From NCBI RefSeq assembly GCF_027579695.1, contig NC_083586.1:1465001-1529000 (forward strand): 64,000 nucleotides of DNA, read 5' to 3'. A program made the position numbers and the translations under genes. This DNA is from Neoarius graeffei. Taxonomy: Eukaryota; Chordata; Actinopteri; Siluriformes; Ariidae. Below are positions 1-12,500 of this stretch, piece after piece. The stretch's first letter is position 1. The number at the start of each line of letters is the position of its first letter. The notes below the pieces were generated by a model. That model worked only from the letters and a program-made list of their open reading frames with translations, ran no database searches and was not told where the DNA came from.

Positions 1-157
1 ATGAGGGAGCCCCGGGACATAAAGCAGCCAGCCACTACACCATCAACAAACTCGAGTGAGCAAGCGAGTGGGGACTGACAGCATCCATACATCCCAGTTT
101 ACCAAAACACTATGTCTGAGGACCCTCCAGATCTACTCCTTTACCTCATAAACACCA

Positions 158-3136
158 TTAACAAAAGGCTTGACTAAACAGATATGTTTTCAGCCTAGAC
201 TTAAATGCTGAGACTGTGTCTGATTCCCGAACATTACTTGGAAGGCTGTTCCATAACAGTGGGGCTTTGTAAGAAAAGGCTCTGCCCCCTGATGTAGCCT
301 TCACTATACGAGGTACCAGCAGATAGCCTGCACCTTCTGATCTAAGTAGGCGTGGCGGGTCATAGAGGAGCAGAAGTTCACTCAGGTACTGTGGTGCGAG
401 ACCATTTAGTGCTTTAAAGGTCAATAGTAGTATTTTATAATCAATACGAAATTTGATTGGGAGCCAATGCAGTGTGGATAAGACAGGCGTGATGTGGTCA
501 TATTTTCCAGTTCTAGTAAGGACTCTTGCTGCGGCATTTTGAACTAACTGGAGCTTGTTTATGCACTTATTGGAACATCCAGACAGTAAGGCATTACAAT
601 AATCCAACCTGGAGGTAACGAAAGCATGGACTAGTTTTTCTGCATCATGCAATGACATTACATTTCTTATCTTTGCAATATTTCTGAGATGAAAGAAAGC
701 TATCCGGGTGATGTTATCAATGTGAGTTTCGAATGAAAGACTGGGGTCAATAATCACTCCGAGGTCTTTTACTGCTGCACATGAAGAAACAGAAAGGCCA
801 TCCAGAGTTACTGTGTAATCAGAAAACTTACTTCTAGCTGTATGTGGTCCTAGCACAAGTACTTCAGTCTTTTCAGAGTTAAGCAGAAGGAAATTTATAA
901 GCATCCAGTGTCTAATGTCCTTAACACATTCCTCAATTTTATTAAGCTGGTGTCTCTCATCAGGTTTTGCAGAGACATACAACTGTGTGTCATCAGCATA
1001 ACAGTGGAAACTAATACAATGTTTACGAATAATATCGCCCAGAGGTAACATATATAGAGAAAAAAGCAGTGGACCCAAGACAGAACCTTGTGGAACACCA
1101 AACTTTACCTCGGTACGTCTAGAAATATCACCATTTATATCGACATACTGATAACGATCAGTTAGATAAGACCTGAGCCAGGAGAGGGCCATTCCCTTAA
1201 CTCCCACAACATTTTCTAGTCTATCCAGAAGAATGGAATGATCAATGGTATCAAATGCTGCACTAAGGTCAAGCAACACAAGTAGCGAGACACAGCCCTG
1301 ATCAGACGCCAACAGTAGGTCGTTTACTACTTTAACCAGTGCTGTCTCTGTGCTATGATGAGGTCTAAATCCTGACTGATACATTTCATGGATGTTATTC
1401 CTATGTAAATATGAGCATAACTGCTGTGCCACAGCTTTTTCAAGGATCTTGGAGATAAAGGGGAGGTTTGATATTGGCCGATAATTGGACAGCTGACAGG
1501 GATCAAGGTCAGGTTTTTTAATCAGGGGTTTGATAACTGCTAGTTTAAAGGATTTGGGTACATAGCCAATCATAAGAGAAGAATTTATTATTTTTAGAAG
1601 CGGTTCAATTACTCCAGGCATTATCTGTTTGAATAGATGTGTCGGTAAGGGATCTAGTACGCAAGTTGAGGCTTTTGATGTAGAGATTAATGAAAGTAAT
1701 TCAGTTTCTTTTAGGGGAGTAAAACATTCTAACTGATGATCTGATACAGTTATATTGTTAACTACAAGGTCACTTTCATTGTCTAACCTTAAATTAGTAG
1801 TTTGAATTTTTTGTCGGATATTCTCAATTTTGTCATTAAAAAAATTCATGAAGTCGTTGCTACTACATACTGCAGGTGTGCATGTGTTGATAGTGGACTT
1901 ATTCCTGGTTAATTTTGTTACAGTATTAAATAGGAATCTAGGATTATTTTTGTTATCTTCTATTAGGGAGGAGAAATATGTTGATCTCGCAGCACTAAGA
2001 GCTTTTCTATACTTTAGGAAGCTCTCCTTCCAAGCTAATTTGAACACTACCAATTTTGTTTGACGCCATTTACGTTCCAATTTTCGAGTGGTCTGTTTTA
2101 ATGTGCGAGTGTCATCATTATACCAGGGTGCTAATTTTTTGTCTCTGACCATTTTCCTTTTTAGAGGAGCTACATTATCTAAAGTATGGCGGAATGTTGA
2201 CTCTAAGCATTCAGTTGCCTGATCAAGTTCTGCAGGGGCTGACAGTGACCCAATCAAAGTTGACAGCTCTGGGAGATCATTTATAAAGCTCTGTGCAGTA
2301 GTTGACGTGAAAGTACGTTTAATACAGTAGCGTGGTGAGGTGCATATATTATTACTCAGACATGTTTTGAATGAGATGAGACAATGATCTGAGATAACTT
2401 CAGACTGTGGAAGTATGACTATATTGTCTACGTTTAATCTGAATGTTAGTATTAGATCAAGGGTGTGACCACCATTATGGGTCGGTCCTATGACATTCTG
2501 CTTAATCCCGACTGAATCTAAGATGGACACAAACGCTGTTTTTAAAGGGTCTTCTGGGTTATCGAAGTGAATATTAAAATCTCTGACAACTAAAGCTTTG
2601 TCTAAGGAAATAACCAAATCTGAGATAAAATCTGCAAATTCAGAAAGAAACTCAGAATATGGCCCCGGGGGCCTGTAAATAATAAGCAATGGAATTAACT
2701 GGGTAGACTTATTTTTCGAGGCTACATACATTATATGAGTATGAAGAACTTCAAATGTATTAAATTTATAACCAGGTTTGTGTGTTACACCTAGATAATC
2801 GTTATAAATAACCGCGACGCCTCCTCCTCTGCCAGTTAGACGAGGCTGGTGTATATAACTGTATCCAGGAGGACTCGCTTCATTTAATGCTATATATTCA
2901 TTTGGCTTAATCCATGTTTCTGTTAAACACAGTACATTAAACTCCTGATCAGTAATGAGTTCATTAACCATTAGCGCTTTAGATGTAAGAGATCTAATAT
3001 TTAATAGCCCCACCTTTAGATCAAAGGTGCTGGCAGCAGCTGTACAGTCAGTCTGATCTAATTTTATATTGATTAGGTTACTGGAACAAACTCTCTGAAA
3101 ATTTCTACCTTTTTGTTGAGCTCGGGGAACAGACAC
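158..3136 (-). CDS. L2-type LINE ORF2: AP endonuclease plus reverse transcriptase
   Basis: The 992-residue frame encodes the protein that nicks target DNA and copies the element RNA onto it. The N-terminal 270 residues are an exonuclease/endonuclease/phosphatase-type domain, with LNIRSLTSK at the start, LTETWI, the DFNIH block and a closing SDHCLISF. The reverse transcriptase follows at about residues 480-760, with [39 protein letters not shown] and the YADD catalytic box. A conserved C-terminal region contains [13 protein letters not shown]. The residue before DFN is Arg where Gly is usual. Otherwise no stop or frame break is seen, and length is normal for the family. Start choice is uncertain because the true N-terminus may lie a little upstream. 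Confidence 0.9.
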   Translation of the reverse strand: MSVPRAQQKGRNFQRVCSSNLINIKLDQTDCTAAASTFDLKVGLLNIRSLTSKALMVNELITDQEFNVLCLTETWIKPNEYIALNEASPPGYSYIHQPRLTGRGGGVAVIYNDYLGVTHKPGYKFNTFEVLHTHIMYVASKNKSTQLIPLLIIYRPPGPYSEFLSEFADFISDLVISLDKALVVRDFNIHFDNPEDPLKTAFVSILDSVGIKQNVIGPTHNGGHTLDLILTFRLNVDNIVILPQSEVISDHCLISFKTCLSNNICTSPRYCIKRTFTSTTAQSFINDLPELSTLIGSLSAPAELDQATECLESTFRHTLDNVAPLKRKMVRDKKLAPWYNDDTRTLKQTTRKLERKWRQTKLVVFKLAWKESFLKYRKALSAARSTYFSSLIEDNKNNPRFLFNTVTKLTRNKSTINTCTPAVCSSNDFMNFFNDKIENIRQKIQTTNLRLDNESDLVVNNITVSDHQLECFTPLKETELLSLISTSKASTCVLDPLPTHLFKQIMPGVIEPLLKIINSSLMIGYVPKSFKLAVIKPLIKKPDLDPCQLSNYRPISNLPFISKILEKAVAQQLCSYLHRNNIHEMYQSGFRPHHSTETALVKVVNDLLLASDQGCVSLLVLLDLSAAFDTIDHSILLDRLENVVGVKGMALSWLRSYLTDRYQYVDINGDISRRTEVKFGVPQGSVLGPLLFSLYMLPLGDIIRKHCISFHCYADDTQLYVSAKPDERHQLNKIEECVKDIRHWMLINFLLLNSEKTEVLVLGPHTARSKFSDYTVTLDGLSVSSCAAVKDLGVIIDPSLSFETHIDNITRIAFFHLRNIAKIRNVMSLHDAEKLVHAFVTSRLDYCNALLSGCSNKCINKLQLVQNAAARVLTRTGKYDHITPVLSTLHWLPIKFRIDYKILLLTFKALNGLAPQYLSELLLLYDPPRLLRSEGAGYLLVPRIVKATSGGRAFSYKAPLLWNSLPSNVRESDTVSAFKSRLKTYLFSQAFC

Positions 3137-3232
3137 AGTCTCGATGTAGTGGGCCCTGAGTGACGACTCTGTGCAGCTAGCAGACAGTCAGTTTAGCCTG
3201 TTCGTCTGCTCCCTGGCCTTGGCTCTGGATTG

Positions 3233-4162
3233 TCAGAAATTAACTAGGCCTGTTCTGAGACTATGACCTATGCTGCAGGAAATGAGAGCAGCACCTTCCC
3301 GAGTGGGATGGATACCGTCCCGCCCTAACAGGCCAGCAGTGCCCTCAAAATTAGCCCAATTATCTATAAAGCCCACACTGTTTTCAGAGCACCACCTGGA
3401 CAGCCAGCAGTTCAGCGACCATAACCTGCTGTAAGCTACATCGCCACGCCGCATTGGGATGGGGCCAGAGCATACTACAGCATCGGACATCGCCTTCGCT
3501 AATTTAAACACCTCTACAAAGTTACTCTTAGTAACCTCAGACTGACGAAGGCGTATATCATTAGCTCCTGCATGGATAACTATCTTTGAGAACCTGTGCT
3601 TGCCTAGGACCCTAAGATTACCTGCTATGTCCGGCGCCCTGGCTCCCGGTATACACCTGACTAAAGCTGCTGGTGCCCCTAAAGGCTGAGCTAATTTCAC
3701 GTGCCGTATGATAGTCCCCCCTATAACCAGAGCTCTTTCAGGTTTCTCAGTGGGTGCATCACTAAGGAGAGCAAACCTGTTTGACACGTGACGCGGAGAG
3801 GAGTGGTGCTCCCGTGGGCGAGCCTCAGCGGTAGCTTTGGCTCTACGCTTATGCCGCCGAGCTGTCACCCATTCGCCCCGCTGTAAGGGCTCTAATGCCG
3901 GAGTTGGGGGATTGCTAACTGCACCTAGGGCATCCAGACTTTCCCTAACAGAAACTACACTGTTCTCACGCTCACTAACCTGCTCTAAAGCCTGGACACG
4001 CGCTTCTAGCACTGAAATCTTCTCCGTCAGAGAGCTAACTAATCTGCACTTATCACAAGTAAAGCTAATAGAGCTATCGCTAGTGACGGAGGAAGAATGA
4101 CTAAACATCCTGCACTCAGCACACTGAACAGGCTGAAGGTGTGCCATGATGAAAAGATTCAC
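3233..4162 (-). CDS. L2-type LINE ORF1: zinc finger, coiled coil and SGNH-esterase-like domain
   Basis: This 309-residue frame lies 97 bp before ORF2 and is the usual ORF1 partner in fish L2/CR1 elements, thought to bind the element RNA. Residues 10-45 hold paired cysteines (CAEC and CDKC) like a PHD-type finger. A short coiled coil follows (LTEKISVLEARVQALEQ). From about residue 145 there is an SGNH hydrolase fold, with block III GANDIR and block V DGIHPT carrying the His. The nucleophile block normally reads GDS but here reads GGT, so the catalytic Ser is replaced by Thr and its Asp neighbour by Gly. Esterase activity is doubtful in this copy. Confidence 0.85.
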   Translation of the reverse strand: MNLFIMAHLQPVQCAECRMFSHSSSVTSDSSISFTCDKCRLVSSLTEKISVLEARVQALEQVSERENSVVSVRESLDALGAVSNPPTPALEPLQRGEWVTARRHKRRAKATAEARPREHHSSPRHVSNRFALLSDAPTEKPERALVIGGTIIRHVKLAQPLGAPAALVRCIPGARAPDIAGNLRVLGKHRFSKIVIHAGANDIRLRQSEVTKSNFVEVFKLAKAMSDAVVCSGPIPMRRGDVAYSRLWSLNCWLSRWCSENSVGFIDNWANFEGTAGLLGRDGIHPTREGAALISCSIGHSLRTGLVNF

Positions 4163-4489
4163 GTACCTTAAATGAAGATCTGTTGATATTAAAGCAGATC
4201 AGATGGCCTCCGCTTGTGGACTTTACACAGGAGGAGAGAAAAAGAAAGCTTCCGGTCTCGGCGTTTTTCCGAAAAAAGAAAGAAAAAAACCGGGAAAAAA
4301 ACCGGAAAAAGGAGAGCGAAAGTGAAAAGTACAAAAATGAAAGCGACAGTATAATAAAAATGAAGAGGATACTGGAAATTTATTTATAGAAAAAAAGTTA
4401 AAAAAGGATTAGTAATTAACGCCGGCACTCGCGGGCAAAAGGACTTGGCGCGAACAACTCAGGAAACAGGAAGTGCGTAAACCAGGAAG

Positions 4490-5306
4490 AGCTTGTATGT
4501 GTATGTGTGTATATGTGTGTTTATGTGTGTGTGTTCTGGTATTCCTTACATTATGGGGACGAAAATCTGTTTACACAGTCACACTAAGGGGACCAGTTCC
4601 ACTATGGGGACAAAAATCCAGGTCCCCATAGTGGAAACTCTCTGACCTGAGTGCTGGAGCCATACTGAGGGTCCCTGTGAAGTTTTTCACATTGGCCCAT
4701 AAGTCACATTTTTCAGTCATTTTCTGTGTGAGGTGTGTGTACAGCTGCGCCCCCTTATAGTTTCTAGCTGGTAACGCACTCACTGCTTTCACACACACAC
4801 ATTCCAAATATGGTCTGGCGCCGCCCATTTCCCGTCCCCATAAGGAACATTTACAACGGCAAGCGGATTTTTTTAGTGTTAAACATGCCGATCCATTACA
4901 TTTCAAGGATAAAGTCTGAAAAAGATGGAAGCTGAGGAGAAGAGTGCTCATCCAAAAGAAAAATTCAAAACATGGTAAGTGCAACTTGATGGCAAACATG
5001 TAATTTGTAATTATGGGTGTGATTATGTATGTATTTTGACAGTTAAACTTGTAGGTGTTACAACGAGGGTTAGCTAGTTGGGTACAAGCTGCTGAAAACA
5101 TTCTTAGTAAATCACACCACGTGGGGTGTCAAACCGAGTACACAACGTAAAAAGGAACAAAATGCAAAAACTTGAATTTAACTTCAGTTACCCTTTTATG
5201 ACTATCCAAGTAGCTAGCCTGCTAGCACTATTAACTATTAGCTTCTTAGTCTTCTGTTTGTTATAGCAAGCTATCCCATTTAACACTTCACAAGCAGACA
5301 TTAGCC
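4490..5306. other. intergenic stretch with GT microsatellite and GGGGAC hairpin motif
   Basis: No gene is seen. A TGTG/TATG simple repeat lies at about 4497-4534. A short hairpin follows, with 15-bp perfect arms at 4597-4611 and 4622-4636 around a 10-base loop. The arms contain the word CCCCATAGTGG, and the related words TCCCCATAGTG and TCCCCACAG occur in the introns of the repeated exon unit at 11.2-13.5 kb. Confidence 0.5.
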
Positions 5307-7250
5307 CAGGCCCGGCGCTACGAGGGGGCGTTTGGGGGCGACGCCCCCTCAAGTCAATCACCCCGCCCCCTCAGTTGCAAGATTTGGAAAAAAAATTATA
5401 ATAATAACAATGAAATACTGCAAAATAGTAGCCTAAACTATTCAATAATATCAAATATTTATAGTAGTTCTAGAATTTTAGAACCCACTATTGATGAAAA
5501 TGTAGTATATTCAATGTATGCAAATTAAAAATAAAAAATTTCCCCATCAAAGGGGTGTATTTGAGCGACAAAACCGAGCTTCTGGGAAGCATTTCCTGGA
5601 AATCCCAGTCGGGAGTCACGTGACCGATGACATAGTAAATTGACCAGGATGGCAGCATCCAGTATAAACACAAGCGAAATGAGTGAATCAGACAGCGATT
5701 ATTCAGACGAAATTGAATCGTGTTCCAGTCGAGGTGAGTCGATGCACAACATTTTTTCTCCTAAATCAGAGGTCTGGGCCGAAATGTGCGTCGTGATCGG
5801 CAGTATTTTTGGGGCGAACCGATGGCGTTCAAGCGGCCTTTCCAACAACACGGAAATGACTGCAGCTGTCAAAGTCGGCTTTGTGTGCGTTCGGAGCTTG
5901 GGGAGAAGAAAAATGCGGGCCTGAATGAGGACAGTCACGGCTGTATCGTAGAAGTGCAAAGCAGGAACTCGTCCAGGGATCGTCTAGTTCTTGTTTAGTT
6001 AAAGAACCCTTTAATTGTCCTAAAGGTTCGGGAAGCTCGTTCAAAGCGCGCCTCAAGATTCTCCCATGGACTATAAAAACCACTTTTCCCTTTACACTCA
6101 CCAGCATAAATATGTGCACTAGCCTTCAACTAGCACCAGTCTGCCCTCGTCCGCTTTACTTGCCGGTTCCACTCAGCGAGATCGTATCCATTATTCTTAT
6201 CAGGATCAGGGAACTGATGCAGAGATACTCCGTCTTTGTTGGTTTTAGAACAGCTGTACGCGACACACTTTTTTACCATCGTTTACAGTGGAAATAATCC
6301 GTAGATCCGCGAATTGTCACTCACAGTCACAGTATGTACAGGCAGTGAGCTGTCTAGCTTGTCAATTTACTACGTCATCGGTCATGTGATCGCGGCGCGA
6401 TGTTTTGCTCGTGGGCTATCGCAGAAAATCCTCTATAAAATCATTACGGATAAACATTTTTGAGTGATTTTTTTTGTAATATACTACAAATATTAGTATT
6501 CATCGTTGCATGCAAAGGCGATTTTCAAATTCTAAAACTACTTTAACAAATAAACTAAATTAATTACTTTTAAAACAAACTGAAATGGCAACTGTTCAAA
6601 GCAATTTGATAGGTTGAGGGTTGCTATGATGTGGTTGCTAGGCTACATTATATTGTATATCGAGTCGATTGCATGGTGTCAATGCCTGGAGATTCAACAG
6701 AGAGTGGCGAGATGTCCTTCTCAGAAGATTCAACACGACATCCAACCGAAGGCTTCAACTCTTCTGAGGTAGGCTAGCATATGCTTCCAGTCCCATGCAG
6801 TATTTTATGTGAAGATATGGACTAATTATGGTGAGATAAAAGTGTATATTCGTATTGTTTAAATGAAGAGGTTGATCATTGACCCGTTGTGTAACTGTCA
6901 TTTTGCGCTGTGTTGTTTACGCTCATGATGGAGTGCTATATGGAGCTGTCTCTGGCTGGCTCAGATCATTTGTTGGCTCAGTTTTGACAATGCAGGACAG
7001 GAGCTCATGGGCCTATACGTTCAAATTAAAAAAATATATATTCTTATTACTTGCTCTGTATACTCTTACTCTCTTACAGAGGTGTAGCCTAAATATATTG
7101 AAAATACACAAGCCTATGAAATAATACGAGCGCACCCATTATGCACGCTCAAAGGCACGTCCCATCCGGAGCGTTTTTTTTTTTTTTTAACACCGCCCCC
7201 TCTGATAAACTGATCGCCCCCTGAATATTTCAATTCTGGCGCCGGGCCTG
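5307..7250. mobile_element. hAT-like DNA transposon remnant (CAGGCCCGGCG ends)
   Basis: The left end begins CAGGCCCGGCGCTACGAG and the right end finishes CTGGCGCCGGGCCTG, giving short terminal inverted repeats of the CAGG type common in hAT elements. GGGGGCG/CGCCCCC tracts lie just inside both ends. No matching 8-bp target duplication is visible (CATTAGCC on the left, CACTTTTT on the right), so the copy is old or one flank has changed. No transposase frame is seen. A second inverted-repeat element sits inside. Confidence 0.6.
5455..6565 (+). mobile_element. nested inverted-repeat element carrying a first coding exon
   Basis: Sequence at 5455-5645 matches the reverse complement of 6360-6565. 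The inner 30 bp is nearly perfect (5613-5644 against 6361-6391, around GACCGATGAC and TAGTAAATTGAC) and the outer part is more diverged. Just inside the left arm, 5649-5733 reads as a first exon starting ATGGCAGCATCC, encoding an acidic Ser/Asp/Glu-rich N-terminus and ending at a good GTGAGT donor. No later exon is present. Acidic N-termini of this kind are common in multicopy fish transposon genes, but I cannot assign the family. It could also be two diverged arms of one larger element. Confidence 0.45.
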
Positions 7251-7287
7251 CACTTTTTGACATCTAGCTAAGTCACGTGTTATTGAG

Positions 7288-7355
7288 TATAAAGGGGTCT
7301 ACGTACATTAAAAAGACACTGCTAGCCCTTTAGCCTAACTCATTGCTTTGAGAGA
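7288..7355 (+). promoter_or_regulatory. candidate promoter and 5' noncoding exon of the SET-domain gene
   Basis: A TATAAAG box at 7288-7294 lies just downstream of an E-box CACGTG (7274-7279). About 60 bp further on, a strong GTAAGT donor at 7356 could end a short noncoding exon, which would join the acceptor at 7518-7519 just before the start codon. The arrangement is sequence-based only. Confidence 0.4.
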
Positions 7356-7526
7356 GTAAGTGGTGCAGCTGTGTTTGTAAGATTAGATTGAAAGTACACA
7401 ATTATTTTTTAATGTACAGAAAATGAGTTAGTATAAATTATTATAGCTGATTTAAACTCCCAAAAGTTACTGGATTTAGTGTAATCAGTTTGATTCATGC
7501 ATTCTACATTCTGTTGCAGTTTGAAA

Positions 7527-9428
7527 ATGTCACGCCGAATCAGCCCCATCAATGATGCCATTCATCATGTTGTGTCACATACTGACAAAACGTTTAAATT
7601 GGATGTGAAATACATTAATGCAACTAAAGGTAATGTGGTATATGGTTAATCTGTTAATAGTCTCTATTCTCTGTCCCTGCATGCTCCACACTGATAACAT
7701 AGCAATAGCCAAATCAACAAATTATTATAAGATGCCTTTGAAGCTGCTGGCAATACAAGTTGCTTGCCTGACATTTGTGTACTATGGCAGTCTGCCAGCT
7801 ATACTGAGTGGGATATGTTTCAGTTACCAAATTAGCTGCATATACAAATAGATTCCATATACAATATTTAGGCCTTAGATTATTTTCTACAAATTAAGGC
7901 AAGTTTTTTTTTTTCTAAGATTAGCCTGTGTTCTATGTCAGATTAAATACAGGTTAGTTTAAGCCATCTGCACGAATCTTAACTGTCGTAGTGGTAGTGA
8001 TGATATCTCCAGAAAAACTGGATAAAAGATCAAAAGAGCAAAGAGACTAAATGAACATACAGTTGCTGAAATTGTGTTTTACAGGACGTGGTATATTTGC
8101 AAAAGGCCCAATCTGCAAAGGAGACTTTGTTGTCGAGTATAGGGGAGATATGATAAGCGATGCAGAAGCTCAAAGAAGAAGAAAACTTTACAATCCAGTG
8201 TGTGCTGCATTTATGTTTGCTTTCAACTGGAGAGGAAAAACATGGTGGTAAGATTTGAAGTTGCAGCTAATACTCTTCCTCTTCCATGTCCCACTGTTCT
8301 ACACTAGTCTTTGTGAGGCTGTGGTTTTGGGGTGATGCTATGTATGTACACTAATCACCCTTTCCTGTCTTTTTAAGTATTGATGCCTCTACAGAGGACG
8401 AGTCGTTTGGCCGGCTGGTCAACGACGATCACCAAAGCCCAAATTGTCGGATGAAAAGAATCGATGTGGATGGCAAACCACATCTGTGTTTGTTTGCCAT
8501 AAAAGACATTGATGAAGGGGAAGAAATTCTCTACAACTATGGGGGTGATGACTGCCCATGGAGAGCACAGGTATGTTGCATAGTAAACATCACCTATTAC
8601 GCAGGTTAAATACATTACACTAATATTGATTTATCTCATCTCATTATCTGTAGCCGCTTTATCCTGTTCTACAGGGTCGCAGGCAAGCTGGAGCCTATCC
8701 CAGCTGACTATGGGCGAAAGGCGGGGTTCACCCTGGACAAGTCGCCAGGTCATCACAGGGCTGCACATAGACACAGACAACCATTCACACTCACATTCAC
8801 ACCTACGGTCAATTTAGAGTCACCAGTTAACCTAACCTGCATGTCTTTGGACTGTGGGGGAAACCGGCGCACCCGGAGGAAACCCACGCAGACACGGGGA
8901 GAACATGCAAACTCCGCACAGAAAGGCCCTCGCCGGCCACGGGGCTCGAACCCGGACCTTCTTGCTGTGAGGCGACAGCGCTAACCACTACACCACCGTG
9001 CCGCCCTATTGATTTATCTATTTTACTATAAAAGTAAAATGTAGTATAAGAATAAAATACATGCTTAAATAAACCCACTATCAAGTATTACTAGTATTAC
9101 CAAGTGTTTAGTTTAACAATAATTTTAATGCCATTTTCTACAACCAAGTGAAATTATAAATTCTTATACAGAAACATGAAGTCCACAAATGATCAATGTT
9201 GTGTAATTTATTTTCACTGATTCATTCAACTCATTCATTTTCTGAGAATATACTGTACAGGATGAATATTAGAGGCAAGACTGGATAGCAGTATATTGCT
9301 ACTAATGAAGTAACACACAAAAAAGTCAATCAGTACTAATTCATGAATAATGTTTGCAGGATGCCAATGATACAAATGTGGATTTAAAGGCTTCACTGGG
9401 CAAACACAACATCAAAAATAAAAAAAAG
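7527..9428 (+). CDS. KMT5A-like SET-domain protein, SET exons (first part of gene)
   Basis: Four exons join in phase: 7527-7629, 8085-8247, 8378-8570 and 9360-9428. The product starts MSRRISPINDAIHHV and enters a SET domain: GRGIFAKG, VEYRGDMIS, CIDAS, GRLVNDDHQSPNC, IDEGEEILYNYGG, then a CPWR tail. SET domains move a methyl group from S-adenosylmethionine to lysine. The order of blocks matches KMT5A, but the canonical NHS reads NDD and YDYGD reads YNYGG, as I recall for a large fish-specific KMT5A-like family, so histone H4K20 activity should not be assumed. All junctions have GT/AG ends. A tRNA-type SINE sits in the intron after the third exon. The gene continues into the repeated exon array. 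Confidence 0.8.
8637..9006 (-). mobile_element. tRNA-derived SINE, intronic copy 1
   Basis: On the minus strand the copy begins with a tRNA-like head containing a Pol III A box (TGTAGTGGTTAGCGCTG) and B box (GGGTTCGAGCCC), followed by a long unrelated body and a short TGAGA-type tail. A 13-bp target duplication, TATTGATTTATCT, flanks it at 8624-8636 and 9007-9019. The same SINE occurs five more times in full in this window. Confidence 0.85.
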
Positions 9429-9548
9429 GTATATTTTGTATCAGGCACCCAGAGAAATCAAATGGTTACCATCACATGATTGACTTCAAATTGCAAATAC
9501 TAAAGTAGACACTTGATATTTCAAATTTGTAATAACTTGTGTTTATAG

Positions 9549-12500
9549 ACCACCAGAACTGCAAAAAGGACCACGACAGTGAAGAACTCTCACCCTTCTG
9601 TCTTGTCAAAGAATCCATTGGATGATGCAACTGGCCAACAGAACAACTGTCAACAGGTAATTTTAGGTTCATTATTTAAATACTTATACAGTATCTCTCT
9701 GTCTTTTTATTTTAGTTTGTATTATTATGGTCTGTAAAAGTAATGGCATCACGAATTAGAAATAGCTAATTTTTTTGATGACTAATACATGTTCATCATA
9801 CATCTCATCATAGAGATTTCCCTGAACAACACAATGTTTAGCTCTTTTAGACAATTAAAATGAGGAAACACGCCTATTTTGATATTTATCAATTATGAAT
9901 CAATTATGAAAATGCAAAGTTTTTAATATAATGAACAGAAGAAGCTTAGTGTTAGCAGAATACTTGGGCTACATTTTAGACATCTGTCTCCTGTTGTTAT
10001 ATTCTGAAATACTGTCATTATGAAATATGTGTTCACAGATAACCAGTGTTGAAGTAAATACAATGATGGTGGAGCATTCTCCTTTACTGGTGTCCAGCTG
10101 TCAGATGGATGATGCTAATGGTCCAGAGAGTAGCCTTGAACAGGTATTTTCAAATTCATCACTTCCTACAAATTCAACACAGATACAATCCTAAAACACT
10201 TCCATGTGTTATTTCTGTGTTGTTTAGCTATTTCAGAATGAGAAAATATGGCTATTTTCATGGTTAAGTATGAATTATCACAACACAGTGTTTAATGTAA
10301 TACATTTATAGAAGCTTAGTGTTAGGAAAGCATATAGGTTACATTTTAGCAAACACTAACACTTTTTTCTTTGTTTATTATCTATTGTCTACGTCTGCAT
10401 GCAATTGATGACGTGATTTTTGTCAGAAGTTGCAGTCATTATATATCCATCTACTGTTACATATGCAGTTTATTTATTGTGAATTTCTCCTGAAGTTATA
10501 TTCTGAAATATTGTCATTATGTAATATGCGTTCACAGATAACTAGTGTTGCAGTAAACTCAATGATGGTCGAGGACTCCCATCCTTTGCTACTGTCTAAA
10601 GGTCAGATGGATGATGCTCCTGGTTCACAGAGTAGCCTTGAACAGGTATTTTCAAATTCATCACTTCACATACCATCCTACAGTCTGTCCATGTGTTGGT
10701 TATTTATTGTTTAGCTATTTTAGACAACTAAAATGAGAAAATGAGGCTATTGTGATGGTTATTACAGATGTCTCCTGTTGTTATATTCTGAAATAATGAC
10801 ATTGTGTAATATGTGTTCACAGATAACTAGTGTTGCAGTAAATTCAATGACGGTCGAGGACTCCCATCCATTACTACTGTCCAAAGGTCAGACAGATGAT
10901 GCTACTAGTTCACAGAGTAGCCTTGAACAGGTATTTTCAAATTCATCACTTCAAATACCATCCTACAGTCTGTCCATGTGTTGGGTATTTGTTGTTTAGC
11001 TATTTTAGACACCTAAAATGAGAAAGTAAGGCTGTTGTGATGGTCACTAAGTATGAATTATCCCAACACAGTGTTTAATGTAATACATTTATAGAAGCTT
11101 AGTGTTAGGAAGACATGTAGGTTACATTTTGGCTACCATTCACACGTTTTTCTTTGTTTATTATCACATTATTCTAGACAATTACGGCGTCCCCACAGAA
11201 CACGTTCACATCTAGCACATATTCACACACTTTTCAAAGAAAACTTGTGTGAAAAATTTAGCATAGTGCGTCCCCATAGTGAACTGTCCAATAGTGTGTG
11301 AAATGTCCCCGCAGTGGCTGTTTGAGAATGTGTGTGTATATGTATATATAGAACTTGGCTGTTAGGAAAGTACTACTTTAATACAAATTTGTTATTTATC
11401 TCTCAAGTCAGGTCTATGTCGGCATGCATTTCACATCAGAGTTTTGTCTGAAGTTGCAGTCATTATGTATCCATGTAGTCTTGAATTTAGAGTTTATTTT
11501 TTGTGATTTTTTTTTTCCTGTTATAGTCTGAAAATATCGTTGTTATGTAATGTGTGTTCACAGATAACTAGTGTTGCAGTAAATTCAGTGATGGTCGAGG
11601 GCTCTCATCCTTTACTGCTATCCAAAGGTCAGACGGATGATGCTACTAGTTCAGAGAGTAGCCTTGAACAGGTATTTTCAAATTCATCACTTCAAATACC
11701 ATCCTACAGTCTGTCCATGTGTTGGGTATTTGTTGTTTAGCTATTTTAGACACCTAAAATGAGAAAGTAAGGCTGTTGTGATGGTCACTAAGTATGAATT
11801 ATCCCAACACAGTGTTTAATGTAATACATTTATAGAAGCTTAGTGTTAGGAAGACATGTAGGTTACATTTTGGCCACCATTCACACGTTTTTCTTTGTTT
11901 ATTATCACATTATTCTAGACAATTACGGCGTCCCCACAGAACACGTTCACATCTAGCACATATTCACACACTTTTCAAAGAAAACCTGTGTGAAAAATTT
12001 AGCATAGTGCGTCCCCATAGTGAACTGTCCAATAGTGTGTGAAATGTCCCCGCAGTGGCTGTTTGAGAATCTGTGTATATGTGTATATATAGAACTTGGC
12101 TGTTAGGAAAGTACTACTTTAATACAAATTTGTTATTTATCTCTCAAGTCAGGTCTATGTCGGCATGCATTTCACATCAGAGTTTTGTCTGAAGTTGCAG
12201 TCATTATGTATCCATGTAGTCTTGAATTTAGAGTTTATTTTTTGTGATATTTTTTTTTCCTGTTATATTCTGAAATATCGTTGTTATGTAATGTGTTCAC
12301 AGAAAACTAGTGTTGCAGTAAATTCAGTGATGGTCGAGGGCTCTCATCCTTTACTGCTATCCAAAGGTCAGACGGATGATGCTGCTAGTTCAGAGAGTAG
12401 CCTTGAACAGGTATTTTCAAATTCATCACTTCAAACACCATCCTACAGTCTGTCCATGTGTTCGGTATTTATTGTTTAGCTATTTTAGACACCAAAATGA

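Larger units (their letters stand above)
1..4490 (-). mobile_element. L2/CR1-clade LINE, nearly full length
   Basis: Two open reading frames in the order ORF1 (zinc finger, coiled coil, esterase-like) then ORF2 (endonuclease, reverse transcriptase) are the layout of fish L2/CR1 LINEs. The 3' end runs off the left edge of the window. The 5' end is placed near 4490, where the coding-like GC-rich leader stops before a GT microsatellite. Both frames are open over their whole length, which suggests a fairly young copy. The exact 5' boundary and target duplication cannot be seen. Confidence 0.85.

Noticed and set aside
3837-4100. Plus-strand frame opposite LINE ORF1
   Set aside because: Shadow of ORF1 with no features of its own.
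7618-7851. 77-codon hydrophobic frame after the first SET exon
   Set aside because: It begins inside the splice donor region and lies in an intron; no homology is recognised.
8827-9084. Open frames across the SINE copies (also at 26196, 26377, 29805, 41611, 58662)
   Set aside because: The same frame recurs because the SINE recurs; it is a Pol III-type repeat with no coding role.
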